This document shows, piece by piece, positions 8,864-16,892 of a stretch of 64,000 nt of DNA. Source of the DNA: Mesorhizobium sp. L-8-3 (GTDB taxonomy: Bacteria > Pseudomonadota > Alphaproteobacteria > Rhizobiales > Rhizobiaceae); contig NZ_AP023262.1 in the NCBI RefSeq assembly GCF_016756615.1, positions 6,139,501 through 6,203,500 on the forward strand, written 5' to 3'. The notes under the pieces are model-generated. The model was given only the letters and a program-made list of their open reading frames with translations, ran no database searches and was not told the origin of the DNA. Within the stretch, counting starts at the first letter, position 1; the number at the start of each line of letters is the position of its first letter. The translations under genes were made by a program, and so were the position numbers.

Positions 8864-9886
8864 TCATGTCATTTCGCGACAGCGAGCCTTCTCCCTCAAC
8901 CGACGGAAGTCGGAAGGCGACACCCCCGTCCACTGCCGGAACGCGCGCGTAAAATTGGCCGAGTCGGCGTAGCCGAGCTCGAAGGCGACGTCGATCACCC
9001 GCCGCCTGGGATCGTCCAGCAGTCTCGCCGCCGCCACGAAGCGGACCTCGGCGAGAAGCTGTGAAAATTCGATCTCGCTCTCGGATAGTTTTCGCTGCAG
9101 CGTTCGGGAATGCAAACGCAGCGCCTCGGCGATGGAGTTCAGATGGGTGTGGCCCTCCGCCATCAGCGCCGCGATGATCTGCTTCACCGACCCGACGAAA
9201 TCGTTGGCCGGGGCGGACGCCTCGAACGCTGTCAAGTCACGCTCGGGGGTGGCTGCGCCGCCGAGGGGCCGGACGAACGGCAGACTCAGCAATTCCACCG
9301 GAAACATAATCCCGCAGACTTCTCCGACGCGCACATCGGCCGTCCCGAAGGCATGCCGGGTCACCGCGACGTCATGTCTTGGCGTGATCAGTACGGCCGG
9401 CGGCTGCCATTGCGGTCCAGCGACGAGCCGGACAAGGTCTCGCATCAGGAACAGCGCGCACTGCTGCGCATAAAGGCTGCCAGGCCCCGTCTCATAGAGA
9501 TGAGTATGCAGGAACTCGACATTCCCGAGCGAGCGCCTCCACCACAGCCGCTCGGCCGAACTATAGAGCGCGAAGGTCGAACGAACCTTTCCCAGGGCAT
9601 CGTGCAGGGTAAGCGAGCGCAGCAGACTCCGACCGAACGCGCCGAGCCCTTCGACGGTCGCCGCCCGACCGACCACATATCCCAAATCCGCAGCATCGGC
9701 GGAGCGTGCGCATCTGGCCAGGAAAGCATGGGCAAGGTGGATCGGAACCAGCGCCTCGACATTTTTAGCGGCGACGGCCGGAAGCAGCGTGTCCCCAAAT
9801 TCCTGTTGGAAAGCAGCGCCCTGTCGCTCCATGTATTGAATGAAGGGTAGGTAGGCACTCACGCGCACTTGGGGAACCGGCTGCAT
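8864..9886 (-). CDS. AraC-family transcriptional regulator
   Basis: 340 residues from the ATG at 9886, which has AAGGAC 7 nt upstream; an in-frame ATG at 9928 would add 14 residues but lacks a site. The N-terminal about 200 residues match the arabinose-binding-like domain of OruR/ArgR/ToxT-type AraC members (GALGAFGRSLLRS-like stretch at about 85). The C-terminal 100 residues are the double helix-turn-helix, with HLNSIAEALRLHSRTLQRKL and VIDVAFELGYADSANFTRAF, the latter being the classic AraC signature followed by WTGVSPSDFR. It lies directly upstream of the tandem DUF1254 genes on the same strand and is the obvious candidate to control them. Confidence 0.88.
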   Translation of the reverse strand: MQPVPQVRVSAYLPFIQYMERQGAAFQQEFGDTLLPAVAAKNVEALVPIHLAHAFLARCARSADAADLGYVVGRAATVEGLGAFGRSLLRSLTLHDALGKVRSTFALYSSAERLWWRRSLGNVEFLHTHLYETGPGSLYAQQCALFLMRDLVRLVAGPQWQPPAVLITPRHDVAVTRHAFGTADVRVGEVCGIMFPVELLSLPFVRPLGGAATPERDLTAFEASAPANDFVGSVKQIIAALMAEGHTHLNSIAEALRLHSRTLQRKLSESEIEFSQLLAEVRFVAAARLLDDPRRRVIDVAFELGYADSANFTRAFRQWTGVSPSDFRRLREKARCREMT

Positions 9887-9957
9887 GTGCTGTCCTTGGA
9901 TTTGCGAGCCACCATATAAGGACATCATGACAAATGAAACTCCGCGATCCGAAATCC

Positions 9958-9971
9958 AGAGTACTTACTCT
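9958..9971. promoter_or_regulatory. Inverted repeat AGAGTA-CT-TACTCT upstream of the AraC gene
   Basis: A perfect 6-bp-arm palindrome 72 bp before the preferred AraC start (30 bp before the alternative start). It may be an operator for the regulator itself or for an unseen factor; no activity can be deduced from sequence alone. Confidence 0.35.
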
Positions 9972-10030
9972 GTGCATGCGCCTATGTTGTCGGTAGCCAC
10001 GTGGCATTAGACCATTTCGGCACCTAGACT

Positions 10031-10385
10031 TCAGCGCGAGCGACTCTCATAGATCAAACCGGCGTTGGGATAGTGCAAGTGAGTGAAATCCTTCACCGTC
10101 GGATTCAGTGAATTCTCCACCGCCTGAAGGTCGGTAGCTTCAGTGCGGCCTGAAACCGGATCGGCCCGCCCTTCGGCGGGCAGGCGCGTCACGTTGAAAT
10201 TGTCGTCGGGTTCGGGTGGCGTCTGGTTCTGGATGTACTCCACCCACATCTCGTCGGTCACGTTGCCACGAGTTGTGGTCCAATAGCCCCTCGCCCACAG
10301 CTGTTGCCCCCAGCAACGCTTGCGCAAGATCCCGCCAGCAGCCTATGCCAAGTGCGCCCTTTCAGGTGCTGGAACGCACGCGATA
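10031..10385 (-). mobile_element. Remnant of an IS200/IS605-type transposase gene (tnpA), frameshifted
   Basis: Minus strand, in two frames. The first part reads QHLKGRTWHRLLAG (about 10333-10370) and the second, in another frame, LRKRCWGQQLWARGYWTTT, GNVTDEMWVEYIQNQ and PPEPDDNFNVT (10031 to about 10335). Joined, these give the C-terminal half of a Y1 HUH transposase of the IS200/IS605 group, where LKGRTS-LL and the RKRYWG-LWARGY run are strongly conserved. The switch needs one missing base near 10330. The N-terminal half, with the HUH motif, is absent. No intact tnpB or element ends are seen, so it is dead. It sits just beyond the 3' end of the ABC transporter gene. Confidence 0.75.
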
Positions 10386-10417
10386 ACGTTCGGCGCGCCA
10401 AAGGGCGCTTCGGCCCG

Positions 10418-12388
10418 TCATGCCGGCAATGTGCGCGTCCGTGCAGGCTGCACGATCGGAGCCGCGCGCTTCGGCTTCGTCTCCTCGACAGGGCCCTTCG
10501 CGGCTGTCCCGGCCTCGAAGGTGACGACGCTGTCGTAGAAGTGCGCCCCGGTGCTCGACCTCGGCGGCTCGGCCTCATGCATCACGCTGATCACGGTGAT
10601 GCCAGCGCAGTTGACCTTGAGCGCCTGATGGAACGCGACCTTGCCCGCAGGGTCGAGCGCGCCGGTCGCTTCGTCGAGGAACAGAAGATCGGGCTTGTGG
10701 AGCAGGATGCGGGCAAGCACGAGTTTCTGCTTCTGGCCGCCGGACAAGACCTGATCCCATGGCCGGCCCTCCCGCGCTTCCTCATCGAGATATTCGATGA
10801 ATTCGCCGAGGCCGGCCTTGTGAAGGGCGGCAGCCGCGCGCGTCCCGGTATGGCCGTCGGCGTCGTCGGGCAGGCAGACGAGAGCCTTGAGCGAAAGCGG
10901 CGGCAGCTTCACCTCCTGAGCGGCATACATCGAGCGCACGCCTTCCGGCAACGCGATGTCACCCCGACCGTAGGGCCACAGGCCGTTGATCGCCTTGAGC
11001 AGCGATGTCTTGCCGCATCCGGAAGGTCCCTTCAGGAAGGTCCACTCACCCCGCCGGAAGCGCAGATTGGCGACCGTGAGGAACGGAACCATGTCGTCCC
11101 CCTGATGCATCAGTTCGAGCTGCCGGACGGTGAGGCCGAAGACCGCGTGCTGGGTGCTGTACTGGAACTCGGACTGACCGGTGAGACGGTAGAAATCGTC
11201 GGGCTTGCGCACATCCTCGATGACCTGGGCCAGATCGGTGACGCGCTTGGCGTTGGCCTTCAGGCTGGCGATCGCCGGCATCACGTGTATGAACCAGGAA
11301 CATTGCACGATCAGCGAATTGACCAGTTCGGCGCCGGTCACATAGCTCTTCAGGCTGACGCTGCCGTTGGCATAGGGGAGAAGTCCCGGCCCGTAGGCGA
11401 CGATCCTCGCGGCGACGAAATTGTAGACCAGTTCGAACGACTGGTAGCCGGCATTCACCCAGTTGAGCTTGGACCAGGTGCCGTCGATCTCCCTGTAGAG
11501 CCGGCGGTGCATGGCTTTCTGCACCTGCTCGCCGCGCGCGGCCGCGACGTGGAAACTGCGCCGCAAAAGCGTGGTGAGCTCGCCGCGGTAGCTGCCCTCG
11601 GCGCGCTGGATGGCGATGTTCAGCCGCTCCAATATGCCGCCGAGCTTGAGGGCGATCAGCGTGTTGACCGGGACGTAGAGAGCGACCGCCGCAAAGGCCA
11701 GGGTGGCGCTGCCATAGATGCCGAGGAACTCAAGCCCACCCACCACGGTAGAGGTCTCGATCAGCTTCTGCCCGACGAACAGGAGCGACATGGCCACACC
11801 GAAGACGCCCATGGCGAGGCCGATGGCGCCGCCGGTCATGCCCTTGATCGATTCCTGCACGCGCTGATCGACATTGTCAGGTGCGGGCTGCGGCTTTCCC
11901 GCGCTGTCCGCCCCGCCGTGCTGGACGTGGAAATGGGTATGGTTGCCGTCGAGAAGCGCCTCGTTGAAGCGCCCGTCCAGCCAGGCACGCCATTTGCGAT
12001 GCAGCGTGGAAGAGGCCAGGTGGCGGATGGCGATGAGGCCGGCATCCTTCATAAGCACCAGCAGGAACAGCGTACCGGCGCTCGTCAGCAGGTTCTGTAG
12101 CGGATCGGTATTCCGCTCCTGATCGTGGAAGAAGGCGATCGCATCGACGAGCTCGCCCGAGGCCTCGGCCATCCACACGCTTGCTTTACTCGCAGCCGCC
12201 GTCAGCAAGGCGATGACGACGGTCAGGAACCAGGCTTCCTTCCAACTGTCCGAGAACCAATAGGCTCTCATGAGACCCCAGAAGCTGCGCATCGAGGAAA
12301 CAGGACTGGAAGGTGGTGGTCGCGTCGCGCTGCGGCGTTTCCCACCAAATAGGCCGAATCGGGCTCCTGCGATCCGTATCCGAATCAC
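10418..12388 (-). CDS. SbmA/YddA-like ABC transporter, fused membrane and ATPase domains
   Basis: 656 residues from the GTG at 12388, chosen because AAGGGTGGG stands upstream; other in-frame starts are a TTG at 12451 and an ATG at 12292. The first about 400 residues are the ABC_membrane_2 type (SbmA/BacA, YddA, peroxisomal ABCD proteins) with several membrane helices, and the C-terminal 230 residues are the nucleotide-binding domain: Walker A GPSGCGKTS, signature LSGGQKQKL, Walker B DLLFLDEATGALD. The family moves peptides or acyl compounds across the inner membrane; BacA relatives matter for symbiosis in rhizobia, but this is the fused YddA form, whose substrate is not known. It stands alone, with a transposase remnant just downstream. 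Confidence 0.85.
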   Translation of the reverse strand: MIRIRIAGARFGLFGGKRRSATRPPPSSPVSSMRSFWGLMRAYWFSDSWKEAWFLTVVIALLTAAASKASVWMAEASGELVDAIAFFHDQERNTDPLQNLLTSAGTLFLLVLMKDAGLIAIRHLASSTLHRKWRAWLDGRFNEALLDGNHTHFHVQHGGADSAGKPQPAPDNVDQRVQESIKGMTGGAIGLAMGVFGVAMSLLFVGQKLIETSTVVGGLEFLGIYGSATLAFAAVALYVPVNTLIALKLGGILERLNIAIQRAEGSYRGELTTLLRRSFHVAAARGEQVQKAMHRRLYREIDGTWSKLNWVNAGYQSFELVYNFVAARIVAYGPGLLPYANGSVSLKSYVTGAELVNSLIVQCSWFIHVMPAIASLKANAKRVTDLAQVIEDVRKPDDFYRLTGQSEFQYSTQHAVFGLTVRQLELMHQGDDMVPFLTVANLRFRRGEWTFLKGPSGCGKTSLLKAINGLWPYGRGDIALPEGVRSMYAAQEVKLPPLSLKALVCLPDDADGHTGTRAAAALHKAGLGEFIEYLDEEAREGRPWDQVLSGGQKQKLVLARILLHKPDLLFLDEATGALDPAGKVAFHQALKVNCAGITVISVMHEAEPPRSSTGAHFYDSVVTFEAGTAAKGPVEETKPKRAAPIVQPARTRTLPA

Positions 12389-12447
12389 TTCACACCCACC
12401 CTTGACTATTTTTGTTGTTGGAAGGGTACCCCCCTGATCACAGAATT

Positions 12448-12467
12448 GCAAAACGTTTTATTTTTGC
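12448..12467. promoter_or_regulatory. Inverted repeat GCAAAA-N8-TTTTGC upstream of the ABC gene
   Basis: A 20-bp dyad centred on AAAACGTTTT, about 60 bp before the preferred GTG start, in an unusually AT-rich patch. Candidate operator; the binding factor is unknown. If the upstream TTG start were used, this site would be right at the start codon, which argues for the downstream start. Confidence 0.4.
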
Positions 12468-12645
12468 GTGAGGCCGGACAGGACTTCCAGGACTTTGTCA
12501 ATCGCCACTTAAGGCCCATGCGGCTTCATCGCGCATCGGCAGATTGGCCGGTCACCTTCATGTCCCGCATCGCCGCCGACCGAGGCCTCTCCATGGGCCT
12601 CCACTGATCGGCGAATGCGCGGAGGTAGGAAGGAATTTCCGTCGC

Positions 12646-12673
12646 GGAGAGGCCGCGGCATCGCGACCTCTCC
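12646..12673 (-). terminator. 12-bp stem-loop after secDF
   Basis: Read on the minus strand, GGAGAGGTCGCG pairs with CGCGGCCTCTCC around an ATGC loop, all 12 positions paired (one as U-G), beginning 9 nt after the secDF stop. No T-run follows, so it may be a 3'-end stabiliser or a Rho-type end rather than a canonical terminator. Confidence 0.6.
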
Positions 12674-12682
12674 TGTCGTGGA

Positions 12683-15214
12683 TCAGGCGCCGACCGCCTG
12701 GCCGCTCGGCCGTCTCTCGTCCTCGGCATGGCGCCGCTTCCACCAATCGCCCAGGAGCAGCAGGATCGGAGCGGCGATGAAGATGGACGAGGTCGTCGCC
12801 ACGATCACGCCGAACACCATGGGCAGTGCGAAGTTTTCGACCGCGCTGCCGCCCCAGATCGCCATCGGCAGCATCGAGAGCAGGATCGCCGCCGAAGTGT
12901 AGACGCAGCGCGCGAACACCTGGTTGATGCTCATGTCGATCACCTCGCGCAGCGGCATCCTCCTGAAAAGCCGCAGGTTCTCGCGCATTCGGTCGTAGAC
13001 GACCACCTTGTCGTTGACCGAATAGCCGATGATGGTCAGCAGCGCCGCGATCGCGGTGAGGTTGAAGTCCAGCCCCAGCAGGGCGAAGAAACCGACCGTC
13101 TTGGTGGTGTCGAGCACCAGCGTCGCGACGGCGCCGATGGCGAAATTCCATTCGAAACGCCACCATATATAGGCCAGCATGCCGATCGCCGCGAACACCA
13201 CCGCCATGACGCCGGACTGCGCCAGCTCGCCGCTGACCTTCGGTCCGACGACCTCGGTCTGGTCGAATTTGACGCCGGGATCGAACTTCTCGACCGCCGC
13301 CTTGACGGCCGTCACGGCCGCCGTCTGGGCCTGCTCGCCGCCATCCTGCCGCTGTACCCGGATGAGCACGTGGTCTGCATCGCCGATGTTCTGCAGCGCG
13401 ATCTCACCGAGATCGAGCGTGGCGAGCGTGCCCCGGAGCGAGGCAAGGTCGGCCGGCTGCGAGGTCGTGATCTCGAGCTGGATGCCGCCCTTGAAGTCGA
13501 TGCCGTAGTTGAGGCCGGGCTTGACGAAGAGCCCGATCGAGGCGAGCGACAGCAGCGCCGAGAGCACGATGCCGAAGAAGCGCGCATTCATGAAGGAGAT
13601 CGATGTCTTCTCCGGGAAGAACCTGATCAGAGGCTCGATCCGGATGGTCTTCAGCCGGCGCCTGCGCACCACCTCCGTCATCAGCACCTTGACGATGGAT
13701 ATTGCGGTGAACATCGACAGCACCGTGCCGATCATCATGGTCACGGCGAAACCGCGTACCGGTCCCGAGCCGAACATGAAGAGCAGGCTGGTCGCGATCA
13801 GCGACGTCACGTTGGCGTCGACAATGGTTGAATATGCGCGCTTGAAGCCGTTGTCGAGCGCGGCAAGGGCGCTCAACCCTCTCTTGGTCTCCTCGCGTAT
13901 GCGTTCGTTGATGAGGATGTTGGCGTCGACGCCGAAGCCGATGCCCAGGATGATACCGGCTATGCCAGGGAGCGTCAGCGTGCCGCCGATAAGGGTAAGT
14001 GCGCTGATCGTCAGGACGAGATGGAGCAGCAGCGCGAAATTGGCGATCATGCCCCATGCGCCGTAAAGCGCGACGATGAACAGCGCGACCAGGGCGAAGC
14101 CGGCAGCACCTGCATAGATGCCCATCCTGATGACGTCGCCGCCGAGATCCGGCCCGACCGTGCGCTCCTCGATCACCGTGAGCGGTGCCGGCAGCGCGCC
14201 TGCACGCAGCAGCGCCGAAAGCACGACCGTGTCCTGAACCGTGAAATTGCCGCTGATCTGGCCGGTGCCGCCTGATATCGGCTCGCGAATGACGGGCGCC
14301 GAAAGCACCTTGCCGTCGAGCACGATGGCAAAGGGGCGGCCGACATTGGCGCTCGTGATTTCGGCGAACTGCCGGGCGCCGGCATTGTCGAACTTGAAGG
14401 AGACGATCGGCTCCTGGGTGCGCGGGTCGAAACCGGCGCGCGCGTCGGTCAACCGCTCGCCGTCGAGCGCGACCCGATCCTCGATCGGATAGGTCGCTCC
14501 GGTCTTCGCATCGGGCATAGTCGTGACGCCTGCGGGCAGCCTGTCGCCTTGCGGCACATTGGCGACCATGTGGAAGGTCATCTTGGCGGTGCTTCCGAGA
14601 AGCTCGCGAAGACGGGTCGGATCCTGAAGGCCCGGAAGCTGCACGAGCAGCCGGTCCGCGCCGACGCGCTGGATGGTCGGCTCGGCCACGCCCACCTGGT
14701 CGACGCGCTGGCGCACGATCTCCAGGCTCTGCTGGAGCGCGGAATCGAGACGGGCACGCAACCCGGCCTCCGTCGGGGTCAGCCTTATCTGGTTATCGGT
14801 CGAGGTGACGTCGATGTCGGCCGCCGCGGCGCCGAAGCCGACCCCGCCGACGGGCTGCGACAGGCCCTGCAGGAGGCTGAGCGCCTGGGACCGCTGCGCG
14901 CCGTCGGCGATGGTCACGACGACGGAGTCGCCGGCCACGCGGGCCGTTTGCGCCGGGATGCGCTTCTTGCGCAAGCTGTCGCGCGCATTGCCGAGCAGCG
15001 AGCGCAGCCGGTCGGCCTTCACGGCTGCCGAATCCACCTCCAGCACGAGGTGCGATCCGCCTCGGAGGTCGAGGCCGAGAGTCACCTGTTTCCTGGGAAG
15101 CCAATCCGGCAGTGCATCAAGCTGGTTCTGTGTCAGGGCGTTGGGCAGGGCAATGAGAATGCCCGCCAGCACTATGATGGCGTACGTCACCACCAACCAT
15201 CGGGGGGTCCGCAT
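12683..15214 (-). CDS. secDF: Protein translocase subunit SecDF (fused)
   Basis: 843 residues joining SecD and SecF in one chain, as is usual in many rhizobia. The N-terminus begins with a membrane helix followed by LGLDLRGGSHLVLEVD, the conserved SecD start; the large periplasmic P1 domain follows, then a membrane block containing GVDANILINERIREE and, after about residue 530, the SecF half with YGIDFKGGIQLE, TIIGYSVNDKVVVYDRMREN. SecDF uses the proton gradient to help SecYEG pull proteins to the periplasm. It is preceded by a small secreted-protein gene and a DMT transporter on the same strand; no yajC lies next to it in this window. Confidence 0.96.
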   Translation of the reverse strand: MRTPRWLVVTYAIIVLAGILIALPNALTQNQLDALPDWLPRKQVTLGLDLRGGSHLVLEVDSAAVKADRLRSLLGNARDSLRKKRIPAQTARVAGDSVVVTIADGAQRSQALSLLQGLSQPVGGVGFGAAAADIDVTSTDNQIRLTPTEAGLRARLDSALQQSLEIVRQRVDQVGVAEPTIQRVGADRLLVQLPGLQDPTRLRELLGSTAKMTFHMVANVPQGDRLPAGVTTMPDAKTGATYPIEDRVALDGERLTDARAGFDPRTQEPIVSFKFDNAGARQFAEITSANVGRPFAIVLDGKVLSAPVIREPISGGTGQISGNFTVQDTVVLSALLRAGALPAPLTVIEERTVGPDLGGDVIRMGIYAGAAGFALVALFIVALYGAWGMIANFALLLHLVLTISALTLIGGTLTLPGIAGIILGIGFGVDANILINERIREETKRGLSALAALDNGFKRAYSTIVDANVTSLIATSLLFMFGSGPVRGFAVTMMIGTVLSMFTAISIVKVLMTEVVRRRRLKTIRIEPLIRFFPEKTSISFMNARFFGIVLSALLSLASIGLFVKPGLNYGIDFKGGIQLEITTSQPADLASLRGTLATLDLGEIALQNIGDADHVLIRVQRQDGGEQAQTAAVTAVKAAVEKFDPGVKFDQTEVVGPKVSGELAQSGVMAVVFAAIGMLAYIWWRFEWNFAIGAVATLVLDTTKTVGFFALLGLDFNLTAIAALLTIIGYSVNDKVVVYDRMRENLRLFRRMPLREVIDMSINQVFARCVYTSAAILLSMLPMAIWGGSAVENFALPMVFGVIVATTSSIFIAAPILLLLGDWWKRRHAEDERRPSGQAVGA

Positions 15215-15307
15215 ATTCTGGTCTCACGATATGTCTTCGCCGCATGCTCGAAAGCATGAGGGCGAACGTTCAGTCGGAAGCGCGGCTCCGCGAAGGGGCC
15301 ACGCCGA

Positions 15308-15712
15308 TCAGGCCTGATCGTGAGAGGTCGGCGGCGCCCGCGCGCCGTAATTGTGGAACGATGAGGAGTTTGGAGCCCGCAGGACGAAAGCTTCGCGGGT
15401 GACGTCTGGATCGACATCGGGAAGCAAGGCAACCGCCGGCGGCAGGGCCGTCTTCGTGTCGCCCTCGACCTGAGGCAGCGAGGCCTCGGTGACGCGCCAC
15501 TCGGCGGTGATGAAGGGCCGGCGCGCAGTCGTCGGCGACGACTGCGGATCGGTGCTGTCGGCGCCGCGCGCGCCCGACGCCTGCGTCGAAGCGGCCGCCC
15601 GAACTTCGTCGGTCAGCGGCGTGTGGGCGCCGGCCAGCAACGCGGCCACGCACAGGAAGAACGCCGACAGGAAATCCGTCGCTCGCGTCCTGTATGTCCG
15701 GTCCCTTTGCAT
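15308..15712 (-). CDS. Hypothetical exported or anchored small protein
   Basis: 134 residues from the ATG at 15712; the frame stays open for 32 more codons upstream without a better site. It starts with a basic patch (MQRDRTYRTRATDF) followed by a hydrophobic stretch (about 16-30, LSAFFLCVAALLAG), so a signal peptide or anchor is likely. The remainder is low-complexity and rich in Ala, Pro, Ser and Thr, with no cysteine and no motif I recognise. It lies 93 bp upstream of secDF on the same strand. Real coding status is moderately likely from position and codon pattern; the function is unknown. Confidence 0.45.
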   Translation of the reverse strand: MQRDRTYRTRATDFLSAFFLCVAALLAGAHTPLTDEVRAAASTQASGARGADSTDPQSSPTTARRPFITAEWRVTEASLPQVEGDTKTALPPAVALLPDVDPDVTREAFVLRAPNSSSFHNYGARAPPTSHDQA

Positions 15713-15862
15713 GGCGATGTCTTTGACCACCAAACGATCCAAGCGGCAAGAGTGAATGCAACGCAGGACGCAGACCCCCACGGCATGGGCCGCCCGTGCA
15801 TTATTCAAGGCGAAACCACGAGAACACGTCGAATTTCGGACCGGCTGTCGACCCTGCCCAGG

Positions 15863-16825
15863 CTACTGCGGCGGAGTCAGCTTGCGGGCCCCCGCCCGTT
15901 CGATGCCGAGCCGCCGTTCCCGCCAGATGATGAACAGCCCTGCCGCGATCACGATCGCGCCGCCGACCACCATATGGACCGTAGGGACCTCATCGAAAGC
16001 GAGGTAGCCGACAATGATGGCAAGGATCATCGAGGTGTATTCGAAGGGCGCGACGGTCGATGCCTCAGCGTAGCGATAGGCTTCGGTCATCAGGATCTGG
16101 GCTATGCCGCCGCAAAATCCGGCGGCCACCAGGAAGGCCGCCTGTTCCCCCGATAGCGGCGCCCAGCCGAAAGGCAGCGACAGCAGGCCGGCGACGCTCG
16201 CCGACAGCGAAAACCACAGCACGATCGTCGTCGACCTCTCGGTTCGCACCAGGTTGCGGACCAGGAGCAGCGCCACCGCGGAGACGGCCGCGCCGGCCAG
16301 GGCGGCCGCGACGCCGATCGCCTCCTGGTTGCTCAGTCCCGATGCCGCGCCGAGCAGCGTCAGCTTGGGCCAGGATACGATGCTGACGCCGATGAGGCCG
16401 ACGATGACCGCGCTCCAGCGGTAGATGCGGATGGTCTCGCCGAGGAACAGCACGCTGAACACGATCACCAGCAGCGGCTGCGCATAGTTCAGCGTGATCG
16501 CCTCGGGAAGCGGCAGCCTCGTCAGGGCGAAGAAGCTGAGAGCCATTGCCGTCACCCCCACGGCGCCGCGCGCGATGTGGTTGAGCGGCCGCTGGGTGGC
16601 GAGCGCGAAGCGTAGTTCGCGCTGCCAGCCGAGCATGACCAGGATCGGAAGAATGGCGAAGAAGGAGCGGAAGAAGACGATCTGGCCGGCGGGCAACTGG
16701 CCGGCGGCCTTGATGAAGGAGGACATGCCGACGAAGACCGCAACGGAGGCGACCTTCAGCGCAATTGCCCTCAGCGGGCTTCGATCATGGCGGGCCTGAC
16801 CGGTCTGGGTTTCGGCTGTGTTCAT
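15863..16825 (-). CDS. DMT-superfamily (EamA) transporter
   Basis: 320 residues from the ATG at 16825 (an upstream in-frame ATG at 16855 is possible). About ten membrane helices form two EamA repeats; FFRSFFAILPILVML in the first and the typical LPLPEAITLNYAQPLLVIVF around the middle are characteristic of the RhaT/S-adenosylmethionine-type drug/metabolite exporters. FLGETIRIYRWSAVIVGLIG ends the first repeat. The protein would sit in the inner membrane and export or import a small metabolite that cannot be named from sequence. It is transcribed alone, with the CoxL-like gene upstream on the same strand. Confidence 0.85.
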   Translation of the reverse strand: MNTAETQTGQARHDRSPLRAIALKVASVAVFVGMSSFIKAAGQLPAGQIVFFRSFFAILPILVMLGWQRELRFALATQRPLNHIARGAVGVTAMALSFFALTRLPLPEAITLNYAQPLLVIVFSVLFLGETIRIYRWSAVIVGLIGVSIVSWPKLTLLGAASGLSNQEAIGVAAALAGAAVSAVALLLVRNLVRTERSTTIVLWFSLSASVAGLLSLPFGWAPLSGEQAAFLVAAGFCGGIAQILMTEAYRYAEASTVAPFEYTSMILAIIVGYLAFDEVPTVHMVVGGAIVIAAGLFIIWRERRLGIERAGARKLTPPQ

Positions 16826-16892
16826 TCCGGCAGGCCGCCGCATGCACGAATGCATGCGGCGTCATCCTCTTGAGGAGAGTCTTCAGATCAGC

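Noticed and set aside
10304-12100. 598-codon plus-strand frame
   Set aside because: It lies antisense to the ABC transporter gene, which has Walker and signature motifs; the plus-strand translation has no motif and results from GC-rich codon mirroring.
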